Source of the DNA: Vogesella mureinivorans
GTDB lineage: Bacteria > Pseudomonadota > Gammaproteobacteria > Burkholderiales > Chromobacteriaceae
Assembly (NCBI RefSeq): GCF_007644035.1
Contig: NZ_VMTV02000021.1
Location: 1 to 64,000, forward strand
DNA: 64,000 nt
Reading direction: 5' to 3'
Position 1 is the first letter of the stretch. Each line of letters starts with the position of its first letter. The translations under genes and the position numbers were made by a program. The notes below the pieces were generated by a model, which searched no databases, was not told where the DNA came from, and saw only the letters and a list, made by a program, of their open reading frames with translations. Shown in pieces: positions 34,301 through 42,556 of the stretch.

Positions 34301-34749
34301 TGGACGCACCACTGGGCGTGACCACCGAAATCAACCTGCACAGCCCGGCCCTGCTGCCAGACGACTACTGCCCCGGCGTGCACGAGCGGCTGGTGATCTA
34401 CAAGCGGCTGGCCACCTGCGACAGCGAAGACGAGATCGACACCATCCACGAGGAGCTGATCGACCGCTTCGGCCTGCCACCGCAAAACGTGAAAACGCTG
34501 ATCGAAAGCCACCGGCTCAGGTTGGCCGCACGCGAGATGGGTATCCAGAAGCTGGATGCCAGCGAGGTAGCCATCCAGCTGACTTTTGTGCCGAACCCGC
34601 CGATCGACCCGATGAAGATCATCCAGCTGATCCAGAGCAAGCGTAACTACAAGCTGGCCGGCCAGGACAAACTACGCGTGGAAAGCCCGATACCGGACGT
34701 GGCCATGCGCATCGTACGGGTGAAGGAGCTGATGAAAGAGCTGGGCTAG
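31354..34749 (+). CDS. mfd: Transcription-repair coupling factor Mfd
   Basis: A 1131-residue DNA translocase that removes stalled RNA polymerase and recruits UvrA. The UvrB-homology region (about 1-350, including LLPDWETLPYD and FSIRGGLVDLFP) is followed by the CarD-like RNA polymerase interaction domain (GDPVVHESHGIGRYMGL, near 470), the RecG-like helicase with Walker A GDVGFGKTEVAL near 617 and DEEH near 719, and the C-terminal TRCF domain. ATG 31354 (MTTTLRQWPANGQK) is preferred over 31219. It carries five DUS-like words (31457, 32716, 33420, 34033, 34521), the most of any gene here. Confidence 0.96.
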   Translation: MTTTLRQWPANGQKTLLALPAGSADSALIAALPDSGQPILILTASAQDAQRLKAELPFFRPAWRIALLPDWETLPYDHFSPHSDLVSERLATLWQIRNGECDVVIAPLTTAITRLSPMSFLLGRTFWLKLKQRLDVDRLRADMVTAGYQHVSQVVAPGEFSIRGGLVDLFPMGSALPYRIDLFDDEIDSLKTFDPDTQRTLYPVPEIRLLPAREYPTDEAAVTTFRQHYREKIDGDPSKSRIYKDVSNNLWPAGIEYYLPLFFEHTATLFDYLGDSAQLILHGNVMAAAEDFWRDAQSRHNMAGGNPERPVLAPAELFLRPDELMGAIKPYARLDMSGSGDCGYLPLPELAVERRADNPLTKLADFTRRYSGRVLIAAESLGRRETLQHFLQEHGIKAQPVDSWQTFVDSTSALGLIHAPLFNGFELHDAGIAIVTEAELYQHIARSQGKRRKTAANNDAMLRDLAEVKVGDPVVHESHGIGRYMGLVSIDLGEGETEMMQLEYAEGATLYVPVAQLQLISRYAGHASDNVQLHRLGSPAWDKAKKRAAEKARDTAAELLNLYAQRAAREGHSFTLNHHDYDAFAAGFGFEETPDQATAIEAVIHDMTSGRPMDRLVCGDVGFGKTEVALRAAFVAVMGGKQVAVLVPTTLLAEQHFQNFSDRFADWPVRIAELSRFKSAKEVKQAMEGLAAGSIDIVIGTHKLVQPDVSFKNLGLVIIDEEHRFGVRQKEQLKRLRANVDVLTLTATPIPRTLSMALEGLREFSAITTAPSRRLAVKTFVSPINNGIIREAMLREFKRGGQVFFLHNEVDTIENMREKLAELVPEARIAVAHGQLRERELEQVMRDFLQVRYNVLLCSTIIETGIDIPNANTILINRADKFGLAQLHQLRGRVGRSHHQAYAYLLSGDGMTRDAQKRLEAIQASEELGSGFYLAMHDLEIRGAGEVLGEGQSGEMQEVGFSLFTEMLKQAVRDLKKGREPDLDAPLGVTTEINLHSPALLPDDYCPGVHERLVIYKRLATCDSEDEIDTIHEELIDRFGLPPQNVKTLIESHRLRLAAREMGIQKLDASEVAIQLTFVPNPPIDPMKIIQLIQSKRNYKLAGQDKLRVESPIPDVAMRIVRVKELMKELG

Positions 34750-34840
34750 CCTGCACGCTGCGCGCCGGCCAACCCGGCGCGGCTGCGGCGCAGCCTAGTC
34801 AGCCCACACACACCCGCACCTGCCCCCGCAGGCTGCAAAC

Positions 34841-34879
34841 AAAACCACCCTGCCGGGCCGGCGAACAGGGTGGTTTTTT
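34841..34879 (+). terminator. mfd terminator
   Basis: AAAACCACCCTG (34841-34852) pairs with CAGGGTGGTTTT, followed by TTTTTTGC on the plus strand. The loop is 13 bases and itself GC-rich. Confidence 0.88.
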
Positions 34880-35114
34880 GCTATGTGCGCACAAAACGCA
34901 ATGAACTTGACGCAACGCAACATGTCATGTTGCTATAAAATCAATCGATATCTATAAATTACACATTAAGATTACGCATAAGTGCTATAAGGTTTGCTTG
35001 TGCAACCCGTACCAATACACCCAGGTCCGCGGCACACACCTGCCTTAACAAGCCATGGGCGGCCAGCCCCAGCCACATCACAGCACAGCACAACTCAAAC
35101 CAAGATCAACCCAC

Positions 35115-35126
35115 CTAACCGGTTAG
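35115..35126. promoter_or_regulatory. 12-base palindrome overlapping the chemoreceptor ribosome site
   Basis: CTAACCGGTTAG is a perfect palindrome 9 bases before the start codon at 35136. Its 3' half overlaps the likely Shine-Dalgarno (TTAGAGG), so a bound factor or RNA fold could affect translation. Confidence 0.35.
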
Positions 35127-35135
35127 AGGCGTCTC

Positions 35136-36746
35136 ATGAAAATTGCCACCCGCTTGCAGTTACAAACGCTGGTTGCTGTTACGGCATTTGCCACGATTTT
35201 GCTGATTGCTTTTGTACAGCTTGCCAGTATCAAAGAAAAGTCGGCAGTGATCGCCGAAGATGTCGTGCCCAGCATCGAGCTGCTAGGCACCGCCAGCTTG
35301 AACTTTGTGCAACAACGCGCCGCCTTGCTCAGCCTGGTCGCCACCGAAGAAGCCGCAGCCCAGGATGCCATCCTGCTTGCCTACCAAGACTACCGCCAGC
35401 AGGTAGACCGCAATCTGCAAAGCTACGAAGCCCTGGTCAACGACAGCACGGATAAACAGCTGCTGGAAGCATTCCGCAGTGGGGTAGCCCGCACCAACCA
35501 GAGCTACGACCAGGTGTTGGCCGCATTCAAGGCGCATGACACGGCCAATGCAGCTGCCATGCTCAATAACACCCGTACTGATTTCCTGCAGGTGCGAGAT
35601 ACCGCGCTGAAAGAAATCGAACACAACAAACAGGTGGGCCGCACAGCCCACCAGGCATTGAAAGACGCAGAACAAAGCGCCTTGCTGTGGCTAGCGATTA
35701 CCGCCGGTGCGGCCTTGCTGGCGCTCAGCCTCATTGCCGTGCAGACCTATCGCCAGATTGTGGGCAGCATCAACGATGCCGCCAGCGATATTGCCGACAT
35801 GACCGAGCACCTGGACCTGTCGCGCCGCTGCCAGATTCGCCACGACGACGAAATGGGTGGCCTGCTACGCCACTTCAACCAGCTGGCCAGCCGCCTGCAC
35901 ACCAGCATGCAGCGCGTGGCGGCGTCGTCTACCGACGTGGCCTCGGCGGCGGCCAACCTGGCCAGTGCTGCCGGGCAGGTTGCCAGCGGCTCGGCTGCGC
36001 AAAGCCAGTCGGCGTCGTCCATGGCAGCCGCGCTGGAGCAGATTACCGTCAGCATCAACCACGTGGCCGACCGCACGCAGGAAGCCAATACCCTGGCACA
36101 AGACACCGGCCACAAGGCACGCCACGGCGAGCAGGTTATCGAGAGCAGCAACGGCACCATCCTGAGCATGGCCGACTCGGTACGCGATGTGTCTACCCAC
36201 ATGCAGGCGCTGAACCAGCAGACCAATGCCATCCATAGCGTGATCAACGTGATACGCGACGTGGCCGACCAGACCAACCTGCTGGCGCTGAATGCCGCCA
36301 TCGAGGCGGCGCGTGCCGGCGAAATGGGCCGGGGCTTTGCCGTGGTGGCCGACGAGGTGCGCAAGCTGGCCGAACGCACCGCCAGCTCCACCACCGAAAT
36401 CGCCCAGATGATCAACACCATGCAAGGCAAATCCGACGACGCAGCGGCCGGGGTAAACCGCGCCGTGAGCAGCGTGGAAAGCGGGGTGCAGGAAACCGGG
36501 CGTGCACGCCTGACCATGCAGGAAATCGCACGGGCTGCCGACGATAACAAAGGGGTGGTGGGGGAAATCGCCAGCGCCATCCGCGAGCAAGGTGCTGCGG
36601 CCAACAGCATTGCCCAGCAGGTAGAAACCGTGGCGCAGATGTCGGAAGAAAACGCCAGCGCTGCCCACAGCGTGACCGACCTGGCCGAACACCTGAACAC
36701 ACTGGCCAGCGTGCTGGACCAGGAAGTGAAAACCTACCGGCTGTAA
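35136..36746 (+). CDS. Methyl-accepting chemotaxis protein
   Basis: A 536-residue transmembrane chemoreceptor. Membrane segment 1 (about 10-30) and segment 2 (about 186-206) enclose a periplasmic four-helix-bundle ligand domain. HAMP follows, then the cytoplasmic signalling coiled coil with the conserved tip [20 protein letters not shown] near 380-400. It passes ligand state to CheA/CheW. No C-terminal NWETF-type CheR tether is present (it ends VKTYRL). It has three DUS-like words (35516, 35949, 36597). No other chemotaxis genes are nearby. Confidence 0.94.
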   Translation: MKIATRLQLQTLVAVTAFATILLIAFVQLASIKEKSAVIAEDVVPSIELLGTASLNFVQQRAALLSLVATEEAAAQDAILLAYQDYRQQVDRNLQSYEALVNDSTDKQLLEAFRSGVARTNQSYDQVLAAFKAHDTANAAAMLNNTRTDFLQVRDTALKEIEHNKQVGRTAHQALKDAEQSALLWLAITAGAALLALSLIAVQTYRQIVGSINDAASDIADMTEHLDLSRRCQIRHDDEMGGLLRHFNQLASRLHTSMQRVAASSTDVASAAANLASAAGQVASGSAAQSQSASSMAAALEQITVSINHVADRTQEANTLAQDTGHKARHGEQVIESSNGTILSMADSVRDVSTHMQALNQQTNAIHSVINVIRDVADQTNLLALNAAIEAARAGEMGRGFAVVADEVRKLAERTASSTTEIAQMINTMQGKSDDAAAGVNRAVSSVESGVQETGRARLTMQEIARAADDNKGVVGEIASAIREQGAAANSIAQQVETVAQMSEENASAAHSVTDLAEHLNTLASVLDQEVKTYRL

Positions 36747-36796
36747 ACCTGGCTGCGGGCTAGCGCAGCATGGCTTATCGCCTGGCCGCCCCCGGC

Positions 36797-36831
36797 AAAA
36801 AACCCCGTTTGCGCTGCCAACGGGGTTTTGT
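36797..36831. terminator. Bidirectional terminator between the chemoreceptor and binding-protein genes
   Basis: AAAACCCCGTT (36799-36809) pairs with AACGGGGTTTT (36819-36829), with A and T runs on the two sides. It serves two convergent genes. Confidence 0.87.
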
Positions 36832-36856
36832 TCAAGCACTGCCAGCTATGCCGACC

Positions 36857-37615
36857 TTACTGTACGGCTTGCAGTACCTGCGCCAGGCTGATGCCAAAGT
36901 GCTGCTGATAAAAATGGTCCAGCTGGCCATGCTTGCGTAGCAAAGCCGCCTCGACATCTACCGCGTCGCGTAGCGTCTCCAGCCCCGGGCGCAAGCTCAG
37001 CGGCTGGCCGACACTGGCCAATAGCGGGCTCAGGCGCTTTACCTGTTGCCGGATATGGCTGGCCACGCCTTCGGTGGCCAACGCGTCGTCAAACATCACC
37101 TCTATGCGGCCGCCAGCCAGCATCTGGATACCACGCTGCGTGTCCAGCACGTCTACACGGCGCCAGTCGGTATGCGCTTTCAGCGCTGCCGGGTAGTCGT
37201 AGGCGGCTACCCAGCCCACACGGTGGCCGCGAAACATGTCCAGGCTGTCATAGCTTTGCAGCGGGCTATTGGCCTTTACCCAGGCACTCAGCACCCAGAA
37301 CACCAGCGGCTGGCGCGTTTGCACCCAGCCGGGTGGGCTGTCTGCTGCGCTGGCAAACGCCAGCACGTCCACCTGGCCCTCCCTGGCCAGACGCAGGCAG
37401 GCCGCTGCCGCCTTGAAAACATATTTCAGACGTACCTGCTGCACAGCGGCCACCCTGCCCAACACATCGGGTACCAGCCCCTCGGCAGGCTTGCTGCTAC
37501 CAATATCGATAAACGGCGCCCACGGCTCGGCACACACCGTCAACACCGGCGCAGCCTGTGCCCAAGCCATGCTGCCTAGCAGCAGGCCACCGGCCAGACA
37601 GGAAGAAACGCGCAT
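36857..37615 (-). CDS. Periplasmic substrate-binding protein (amino-acid ABC type)
   Basis: A 252-residue protein with a Sec signal peptide (MRVSSCLAGGLLLGSMAWAQA) and a family-3 type extracellular solute-binding fold: LTVCAEPWAPFI at the mature N terminus and GRIEVMFDDALAT later. It has no permease or ATPase genes beside it, so it may be an orphan binding protein or a sensor-like receptor. It lies 87 bases downstream of the racemase-family gene on the same strand, so it may belong to the lysE-racemase unit, although the gap is AT-rich and could hold its own promoter. Confidence 0.78.
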   Translation of the reverse strand: MRVSSCLAGGLLLGSMAWAQAAPVLTVCAEPWAPFIDIGSSKPAEGLVPDVLGRVAAVQQVRLKYVFKAAAACLRLAREGQVDVLAFASAADSPPGWVQTRQPLVFWVLSAWVKANSPLQSYDSLDMFRGHRVGWVAAYDYPAALKAHTDWRRVDVLDTQRGIQMLAGGRIEVMFDDALATEGVASHIRQQVKRLSPLLASVGQPLSLRPGLETLRDAVDVEAALLRKHGQLDHFYQQHFGISLAQVLQAVQ

Positions 37616-37702
37616 CGCACTCTAGCCTTTCGATAACATTACATTGCATGATGACTGCTTACATTATGCGTAAATGGCTAGAAAATACGAGTGTTATCCT
37701 GC

Positions 37703-38401
37703 TCAGGCCTGTATGAGCCAGGCCGCAGCGGCTTCGGCGTGTAGCTGTGCGGTATCAAATAAAGGCAAGCGTGTATCGGCCGGGCTAACCAGCATGGCAA
37801 TTTCGGTACAGCCCAGAATCACCGCTTGCGCGCCATCGGCCCGCAGTGCCTCGATCATGGCCAGATAGCGCTGGCGCGACGCCGGCAATACCTGCCCCAG
37901 GCACAGCTCGTCAAAAATCACGCGATGCACCTCCGCACGGTCTTCTGCGCCAGGCACGTGTACCTGGAAGCCTGCTGCCTGCAGGCGGATACGATAAAAG
38001 TCGTCTTCCATGGTAAAGCGGGTACCGAGCAGGCCCACCCGGCTGACGCCGGCACGCTGCAGCGCGGCGATGGTAGGGTCGGTAATGTGCAGCAACGGGA
38101 TGCCGGCCAGGGCAGCCACCTCATCCGCCACCTTGTGCATGGTGTTGGTACAGATCACCAGCGCGCCGGCACCGGCTGCGGCCAACCCTTTGCCCGCCTG
38201 GCCCAGCAGCTGTGCCGCACCCGCCCAGTCGCCCTGCCGCTGCTGGGTGGCGATGGTGTCGAAATCGACACTGTGCAGCAGCAAACGCGCCGAGTGCAGG
38301 CCGCCCCGGGCATCACGCACGCAGCGGTTGATGTGGCTGTAATAGTGCACGGTGGATTCCCAGCTCATGCCGCCCAGCAAGCCCAGTATTTTTTGTGTCA
38401 T
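37703..38401 (-). CDS. Aspartate/glutamate racemase family protein
   Basis: A 232-residue cofactor-independent racemase-fold protein. It begins MTQKILGLLGGMSWESTVHY, typical of the YgeA/aspartate racemase group. The two catalytic cysteines are in VICTNTMHKV and VILGCTEIAML, so both proton-transfer residues are present. The substrate may be Asp, Glu or another amino acid. Its start codon directly abuts the stop of the upstream LysE-family exporter gene, so the two are translated together. It carries a DUS-like word at 38178. Confidence 0.88.
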   Translation of the reverse strand: MTQKILGLLGGMSWESTVHYYSHINRCVRDARGGLHSARLLLHSVDFDTIATQQRQGDWAGAAQLLGQAGKGLAAAGAGALVICTNTMHKVADEVAALAGIPLLHITDPTIAALQRAGVSRVGLLGTRFTMEDDFYRIRLQAAGFQVHVPGAEDRAEVHRVIFDELCLGQVLPASRQRYLAMIEALRADGAQAVILGCTEIAMLVSPADTRLPLFDTAQLHAEAAAAWLIQA

Positions 38402-39010
38402 TTACAGTACCTGTAACAGGGTGAGTTCGTCCCACAATAGCCAGGCTGCCGTCGCCGCCATCAGCCCCGCCATCACGCCATTAAACAGCCTGCGCGCGCG
38501 CGGCTGGGTCAGGTAGCGGCGTAGCCCGTCCCCCAGCGCCGCCCACAGGCAGATGCAGGGAAAGTTGATCAGCGCACACAGCCCCGCCAGCGCCAGCGCC
38601 TGTTGCCAGCCCGCAGACACGGGCAGGAACAGCAGGCTGGTATTCACCACCATCACCCAGGCTTTGGGGTTGACCCACTGAAACGCCGCCGCCCCCAGAA
38701 AGCTCATGGGGGTGACGGCCTGCCTGGCCTCGGGTGCACCGGCCAGCCACACCTGCCACGATAGCCAGAACAGATAGCCACAGCCCATCAGGCTAAGCAG
38801 CAGGCGCCAGTGGTTCAATAATGCCATCACCCAGCCCAGCAGCAAGGCCACCACCAGCACCTGCACACCATGGCCAATGCTGATACCCAGCAGGTGTGGC
38901 AGGCTGCGGCGAAAACCGAAATTTACACCCGATGCGGCCAACATCAGGTTATTGGGCCCAGGGGTGATGGACATCAGCGAGACATAGCTCAGTAGTGGCA
39001 GGCTCAACAT
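38402..39010 (-). CDS. LysE/RhtB-family amino-acid exporter
   Basis: A 202-residue protein with about six membrane segments and the family signature SITPGPNNLMLAASGVNFGFRRS near the N terminus. LysE/RhtB proteins export amino acids driven by the proton gradient. It is divergent from a MocR-type regulator, with the shared control region carrying a strong inverted repeat, and is followed with no gap by the racemase-family gene. The substrate is unknown; the neighbours suggest acidic or D-amino acids. It carries a DUS-like word at 38934. Confidence 0.88.
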   Translation of the reverse strand: MLSLPLLSYVSLMSITPGPNNLMLAASGVNFGFRRSLPHLLGISIGHGVQVLVVALLLGWVMALLNHWRLLLSLMGCGYLFWLSWQVWLAGAPEARQAVTPMSFLGAAAFQWVNPKAWVMVVNTSLLFLPVSAGWQQALALAGLCALINFPCICLWAALGDGLRRYLTQPRARRLFNGVMAGLMAATAAWLLWDELTLLQVL

Positions 39011-39064
39011 GGCAGCTTCCTTGACGGTGAGGGGTAGCCACCATCGTAGAGAAGGCCGCTTGCC

Positions 39065-39132
39065 GGTGACAGCCTCAAGAATTTATTATTGTCATGGTGA
39101 CAGTTAGCAGGCAGCCAATACTGTCACCATGA
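39065..39132. promoter_or_regulatory. Operator between lysE-like and mocR-like genes
   Basis: A perfect 12-base inverted repeat: TCATGGTGACAG (39092-39103) and CTGTCACCATGA (39121-39132), spacer 17. A third copy of GGTGACAG lies at 39065-39072, 31 bases (about three helical turns) from the second and in the same orientation. The direct and inverted array is typical of MocR-family binding sites, so the regulator encoded at 39166 probably acts here. Confidence 0.75.
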
Positions 39133-39165
39133 TTTTTGCTGCCTACTGTTACAACCGGGCCCCCC

Positions 39166-40593
39166 ATGGAAACCAGCACCCTGTACCAGCAACTGGCCGA
39201 CGACCTGTCCAGCGCCATCAACCTAGGCACCCTGCCCCCCGGCTCGCGCTTGCCGTCGGTACGCAAAACGGCGCACAGCCGCCAGCTGTCGCTCAATACC
39301 GTGGTGGCCGCCTACCGCGTGCTGGAAGACCGTGGCCTGGTAGAGGCGCGGCCACAATCCGGCTATTACGTGAAAGCGCGGCTGGCCTCGCCGGCACGCG
39401 GCGCGCTGCGCGAAGCCGGCCCGGCGCAGGGCACCGACGGCGCGGTGCTGGACCTGATTGGCGCCGCGCTGCAGGCGCAGCAGACGCCAGGCTATATCGA
39501 CATGGCACTGGCCTGCCCGCGCGGCGGCGACTTCTACCCCGCCGGCAAGCTGGCGCGGCTGATGGGGCAGGTACTGCGCAAAAACCCGGGGCTGGTCAGC
39601 AACTACGCGCTGCCACCGGGCTCCGAGCGCCTGCGCACCCAGATAGCGCGCCGCGGGCTGGAGCTGGGCATGGCGCTACAGGCCGACAATATCATTCTCA
39701 CCCACGGCGCCATGGAAGCCCTGCAGCTGGCGCTACGCGCGGTGTGCCGCCACGGCGATACGGTGGGCATCGAATCGCCCACTTATTTCAACCTGCTGCC
39801 ACTGTTTGCCAGCCTGGGGCTGAAAGCCGTGGAAATCCCCACCGACCCGCAGCACGGCTTGTCGCTGGATGCGCTGGAAATGCTGCTGACAGAAAAACGG
39901 GTACAAGCCGTGGTGGCCATGCCCAATGTGCACAACCCGCTGGGCTGCAGCATGTCTACCGACAACAAGAAAAGGTTGGCCGCACTGGTAAACCGCTATG
40001 AAGTGCCGCTGATCGAGGATGCACTGTACGCCGAGCTGCAGTTTGGCGACGCACTGCAGCCGGCGGTGAAGGCCTACGACCAGGACGGCTGGGTCATCGT
40101 GTGCGCCAGCTATACCAAGACGCTGGCACCAGACTTTCGCGTGGGTTGGCTGGAAGGCGGGCGCTTTGGCACAGAGATCAAGAAGCTGAAGTTCGCCAGC
40201 TCGATTGCCGAGCCACTGGTGCTATGCGAAACACTGGGCGCGTTTCTGGAGTCTGGCGGCTACGACCACCACCTGCGCTCGCTGAAACGACGCTACACCC
40301 TGCACGTGGACAAAGTGCGCGCCATGATTGCCGAGCACTTTCCCCCCGGCACCCGCGCCACCCACCCCAGCGGCGGGTTTCTGATCTGGGTAGAGCTACC
40401 GGAAGGCTACGACACCGTGCGGCTGTTTGACTTGGCCATTCACGAGCGCATCAGCATCTCGCCCGGCCCGCTGTATTCGCCCAGCGGCCGCTACCGCAAC
40501 GCCCTGCGCATCTCCTGCTGCCAGCCACTGGACGACCGCTTTACCAGCGCGCTGCGTACCGTAGGCGAGTTGGCCGCACAGTGCCATCGCTGA
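39166..40593 (+). CDS. MocR-family transcriptional regulator (GntR HTH + aminotransferase)
   Basis: A 475-residue regulator. Residues about 1-75 form a GntR-type winged helix (LPPGSRLPSVRKTAHS, LSLNTVVAAYRVLEDRGLV). The rest is a class I aminotransferase fold with the PLP-binding lysine in ASYTKTLAPDFRVGW, near residue 318. Such proteins sense amino compounds through PLP. The start ATG at 39166 begins the winged helix; the frame is open from 39136. Divergent from the LysE exporter, it most likely controls it. DUS-like words are at 39975 and 40569. Confidence 0.9.
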   Translation: METSTLYQQLADDLSSAINLGTLPPGSRLPSVRKTAHSRQLSLNTVVAAYRVLEDRGLVEARPQSGYYVKARLASPARGALREAGPAQGTDGAVLDLIGAALQAQQTPGYIDMALACPRGGDFYPAGKLARLMGQVLRKNPGLVSNYALPPGSERLRTQIARRGLELGMALQADNIILTHGAMEALQLALRAVCRHGDTVGIESPTYFNLLPLFASLGLKAVEIPTDPQHGLSLDALEMLLTEKRVQAVVAMPNVHNPLGCSMSTDNKKRLAALVNRYEVPLIEDALYAELQFGDALQPAVKAYDQDGWVIVCASYTKTLAPDFRVGWLEGGRFGTEIKKLKFASSIAEPLVLCETLGAFLESGGYDHHLRSLKRRYTLHVDKVRAMIAEHFPPGTRATHPSGGFLIWVELPEGYDTVRLFDLAIHERISISPGPLYSPSGRYRNALRISCCQPLDDRFTSALRTVGELAAQCHR

Positions 40594-40782
40594 GCCCTGC
40601 CGCGCTTGCCGCGTAGCACGCTGTGTACTGTAAACAACAAGCTGGCTAGCCCAGACTGCCATAGCAATAAAACCCCGGATTGACCCTGTGTTTACACGCT
40701 GCCGATACTGGTTTGCCCCGGTACGGCATGGCGCTGTATCGGCTGGCAATCAATGTCAAATAACAATACACAGGGGTAATCC

Positions 40783-41160
40783 ATGAATCTGCGTCAGCTA
40801 TTTCTGATCAGTACCGCCATCGGGCTGGTGCCCATTGCACTGTCCTACGGCCTGGCACCGCAACAGAGCCTGAGCGAGCTGTTTGGCCTGCAGGTGGATA
40901 GCGTTAACGGCTTTCACATTTTCCGCGCCATCACGGGCTTGTACCTGGCGCTGGCACTGTTCTGGGTGATGGGCGCGCTGCGCGCCGGTTTGCGCCAGGC
41001 AGCCCTGCTGAGCCTGGTGGTATTCATGCTGGGGCTGGCTATAGGCCGCGTGGTCAGCATCCTGGTCGATGGCATGCCCAATACCCTGCTGCAGGTCTAC
41101 TTGCTACTGGAGCTGGGCATTGGCGTGGTTGGCTTGCTGCTGCTAAAACGGCCAGACTGA
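40783..41160 (+). CDS. DUF4345-family membrane protein
   Basis: A 125-residue protein with four predicted membrane segments, matching DUF4345 in length and pattern (GFHIFRAITGLYLALALFW). Function unknown. ACACAGGGGTAATCC precedes the ATG. It is a single gene ended by the terminator at 41175-41210. The 189-base gap before it shows no feature beyond AT-richer sequence near 40630-40770 that probably holds its promoter. Confidence 0.72.
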   Translation: MNLRQLFLISTAIGLVPIALSYGLAPQQSLSELFGLQVDSVNGFHIFRAITGLYLALALFWVMGALRAGLRQAALLSLVVFMLGLAIGRVVSILVDGMPNTLLQVYLLLELGIGVVGLLLLKRPD

Positions 41161-41174
41161 CCCTGGCCGCACAA

Positions 41175-41210
41175 CAAAAAACCTGCTTGCGTCGCAAGCA
41201 GGTTTTTTTA
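41175..41210 (+). terminator. Terminator of the DUF4345 gene
   Basis: AACCTGCTTGC-GTC-GCAAGCAGGTT with flanking A and T runs (TTTTTTT on plus). Strong and bidirectional; the minus-strand cyclase gene converges on it. Confidence 0.9.
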
Positions 41211-41313
41211 TTCACATCCATCCGGATCGGTGTACCCCGGCCAGCAAACTGCTGCCATCCACTGTGTATGTGCTATACGGCGGCATACAGGGGAGCACAC
41301 CAGCGCACAGCCA

Positions 41314-42246
41314 TCAGGCCATCACGCAGTTGCGCCCGGCGGCCTTGGCCCGATACAGCGCCATATCAGCCTGCTGGATCAGGCTATCCAGCGTGAGCTC
41401 CGGCACCATGGTGGCGCAACCTATGCTCACGCTCAGCATGGGCGCGTTCTCCCACGGCAGGGCAATCTGGGATACCAGCGTGCGGATGCGCTGCGCCATG
41501 GTGATGGCACCTGGCAAAGCGGTAGCGGGGAGCAATAGCAGGAATTCTTCGCCACCCCAGCGGGCCACACAGTCGCCCTGGCGCGCACACGCCTGCAGGG
41601 TAGCGGCCAGCAGGCACAGTGCTTCGTCACCGCAGCTATGGCCAAAACGGTCGTTCAGCGCCTTGAAGTGGTCTATATCGCACAGCAGTACGGTAAATGG
41701 CTGGTCGCGGTGCAAAAAGGCATTACGCGCCAGCTCCAGCTGCATCTGGGCCTCGCGGCGGTTGGCTAGCTGGGTCAGCGGGTCGGTAATGGACAGGCGG
41801 CGGTTTTCTTCCACCATGCAATGCAGGTCGTGTACATCGCGAAAGGTCACGATATGCCAGGAAGGCAACACGTCGGCCTTGATCTGGGCGGCCACGATAA
41901 ACCAGCGCTGCTCACCATTCTTGCAACGCACCATGGCGCTGGTCTCGGCCACGTTCTCACCACGCGCCTGGCTATCCTCTACTGCCTGGTGCCATTCACG
42001 GGTAATCTGCTGTCGATAAATGGGGTCGGGATACGCCAGCTGGAACCAGCTGAGCATATCGGGCATTTCCTCGGCGGTGTAGCCGATCTGCTGCAGGAAG
42101 GCCTTATTGATGAACAGATGGTTGCGCTTGCCCTCCAGTGCCGGGTCCGAGCTGGACACCAGCGCCGGGATAGGTATCACATCCAGGCTATGAAACAGCA
42201 CCTTTTCGATGTCGTATGGTGCCAAAGCTTGCTGCCCCGTCGACAT
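41314..42246 (-). CDS. PAS-domain diguanylate cyclase
   Basis: A 310-residue soluble protein with a PAS domain (about 15-140) and a GGDEF domain (about 150-310). The active site is GGEEF at 231-235, and the inhibitory I-site RxxD (RQGD, 222-225) lies exactly five residues before it, so an active, product-inhibited cyclase is expected. No membrane segments. The PAS input ligand is unknown. In contrast to the large protein at 27.9-31.2 kb, it has no EAL domain. Confidence 0.92.
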   Translation of the reverse strand: MSTGQQALAPYDIEKVLFHSLDVIPIPALVSSSDPALEGKRNHLFINKAFLQQIGYTAEEMPDMLSWFQLAYPDPIYRQQITREWHQAVEDSQARGENVAETSAMVRCKNGEQRWFIVAAQIKADVLPSWHIVTFRDVHDLHCMVEENRRLSITDPLTQLANRREAQMQLELARNAFLHRDQPFTVLLCDIDHFKALNDRFGHSCGDEALCLLAATLQACARQGDCVARWGGEEFLLLLPATALPGAITMAQRIRTLVSQIALPWENAPMLSVSIGCATMVPELTLDSLIQQADMALYRAKAAGRNCVMA

Positions 42247-42556
42247 GTTTTTCCCCTGTCAGGCGGCGGTATACACAGAGGCCAGCCCCGCCTGATAATG
42301 TTTTTATGATATCCGGGCGCGTCGCAACGCCCCTTCTCAAGATTTATACTGCTAATCATGCGAGGGTGAAATAGTGGCATCGCATCTTCTTATATTTCGA
42401 TATATATGCTGCCTATCAAATAGCGAACTTATAAATCTCCACATGTAAAATACCCCGCATAGCTTCCTTGGAAGCCATTTATGCGGGGTATTATTCCGTT
42501 TAGCCGGGCGATGTCAGCATAATCTGCCACCCCCTGCCCTCGCCCAGCTCGCAGGT
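42247..42556. other. Gap between the cyclase gene and the M32 carboxypeptidase gene
   Basis: A 310-base stretch, AT-rich between about 42330 and 42445, which should contain the promoter of the minus-strand cyclase gene, followed by the terminator at 42446-42495. No gene or repeat recognised. Confidence 0.5.
42446..42495 (-). terminator. Terminator after the M32 carboxypeptidase gene
   Basis: AATACCCCGCAT (42449-42460) pairs with ATGCGGGGTATT (42481-42492), with an inner GCTTCC/GGAAGC stem; TTTTACA follows on the minus strand. Confidence 0.75.

Larger units (their letters stand above)
34750..35135. other. Intergenic region between mfd and the chemoreceptor gene
   Basis: A 386-base gap. It holds the mfd terminator (34841-34879), then an AT-rich stretch about 34915-35000 (TTGCTATAAAATC, TCTATAAATTAC) that probably contains the chemoreceptor promoter, and a 12-base palindrome CTAACCGGTTAG at 35115-35126 just before the ribosome site. 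I see no flagellar sigma-28 consensus and no gene. Confidence 0.5.
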
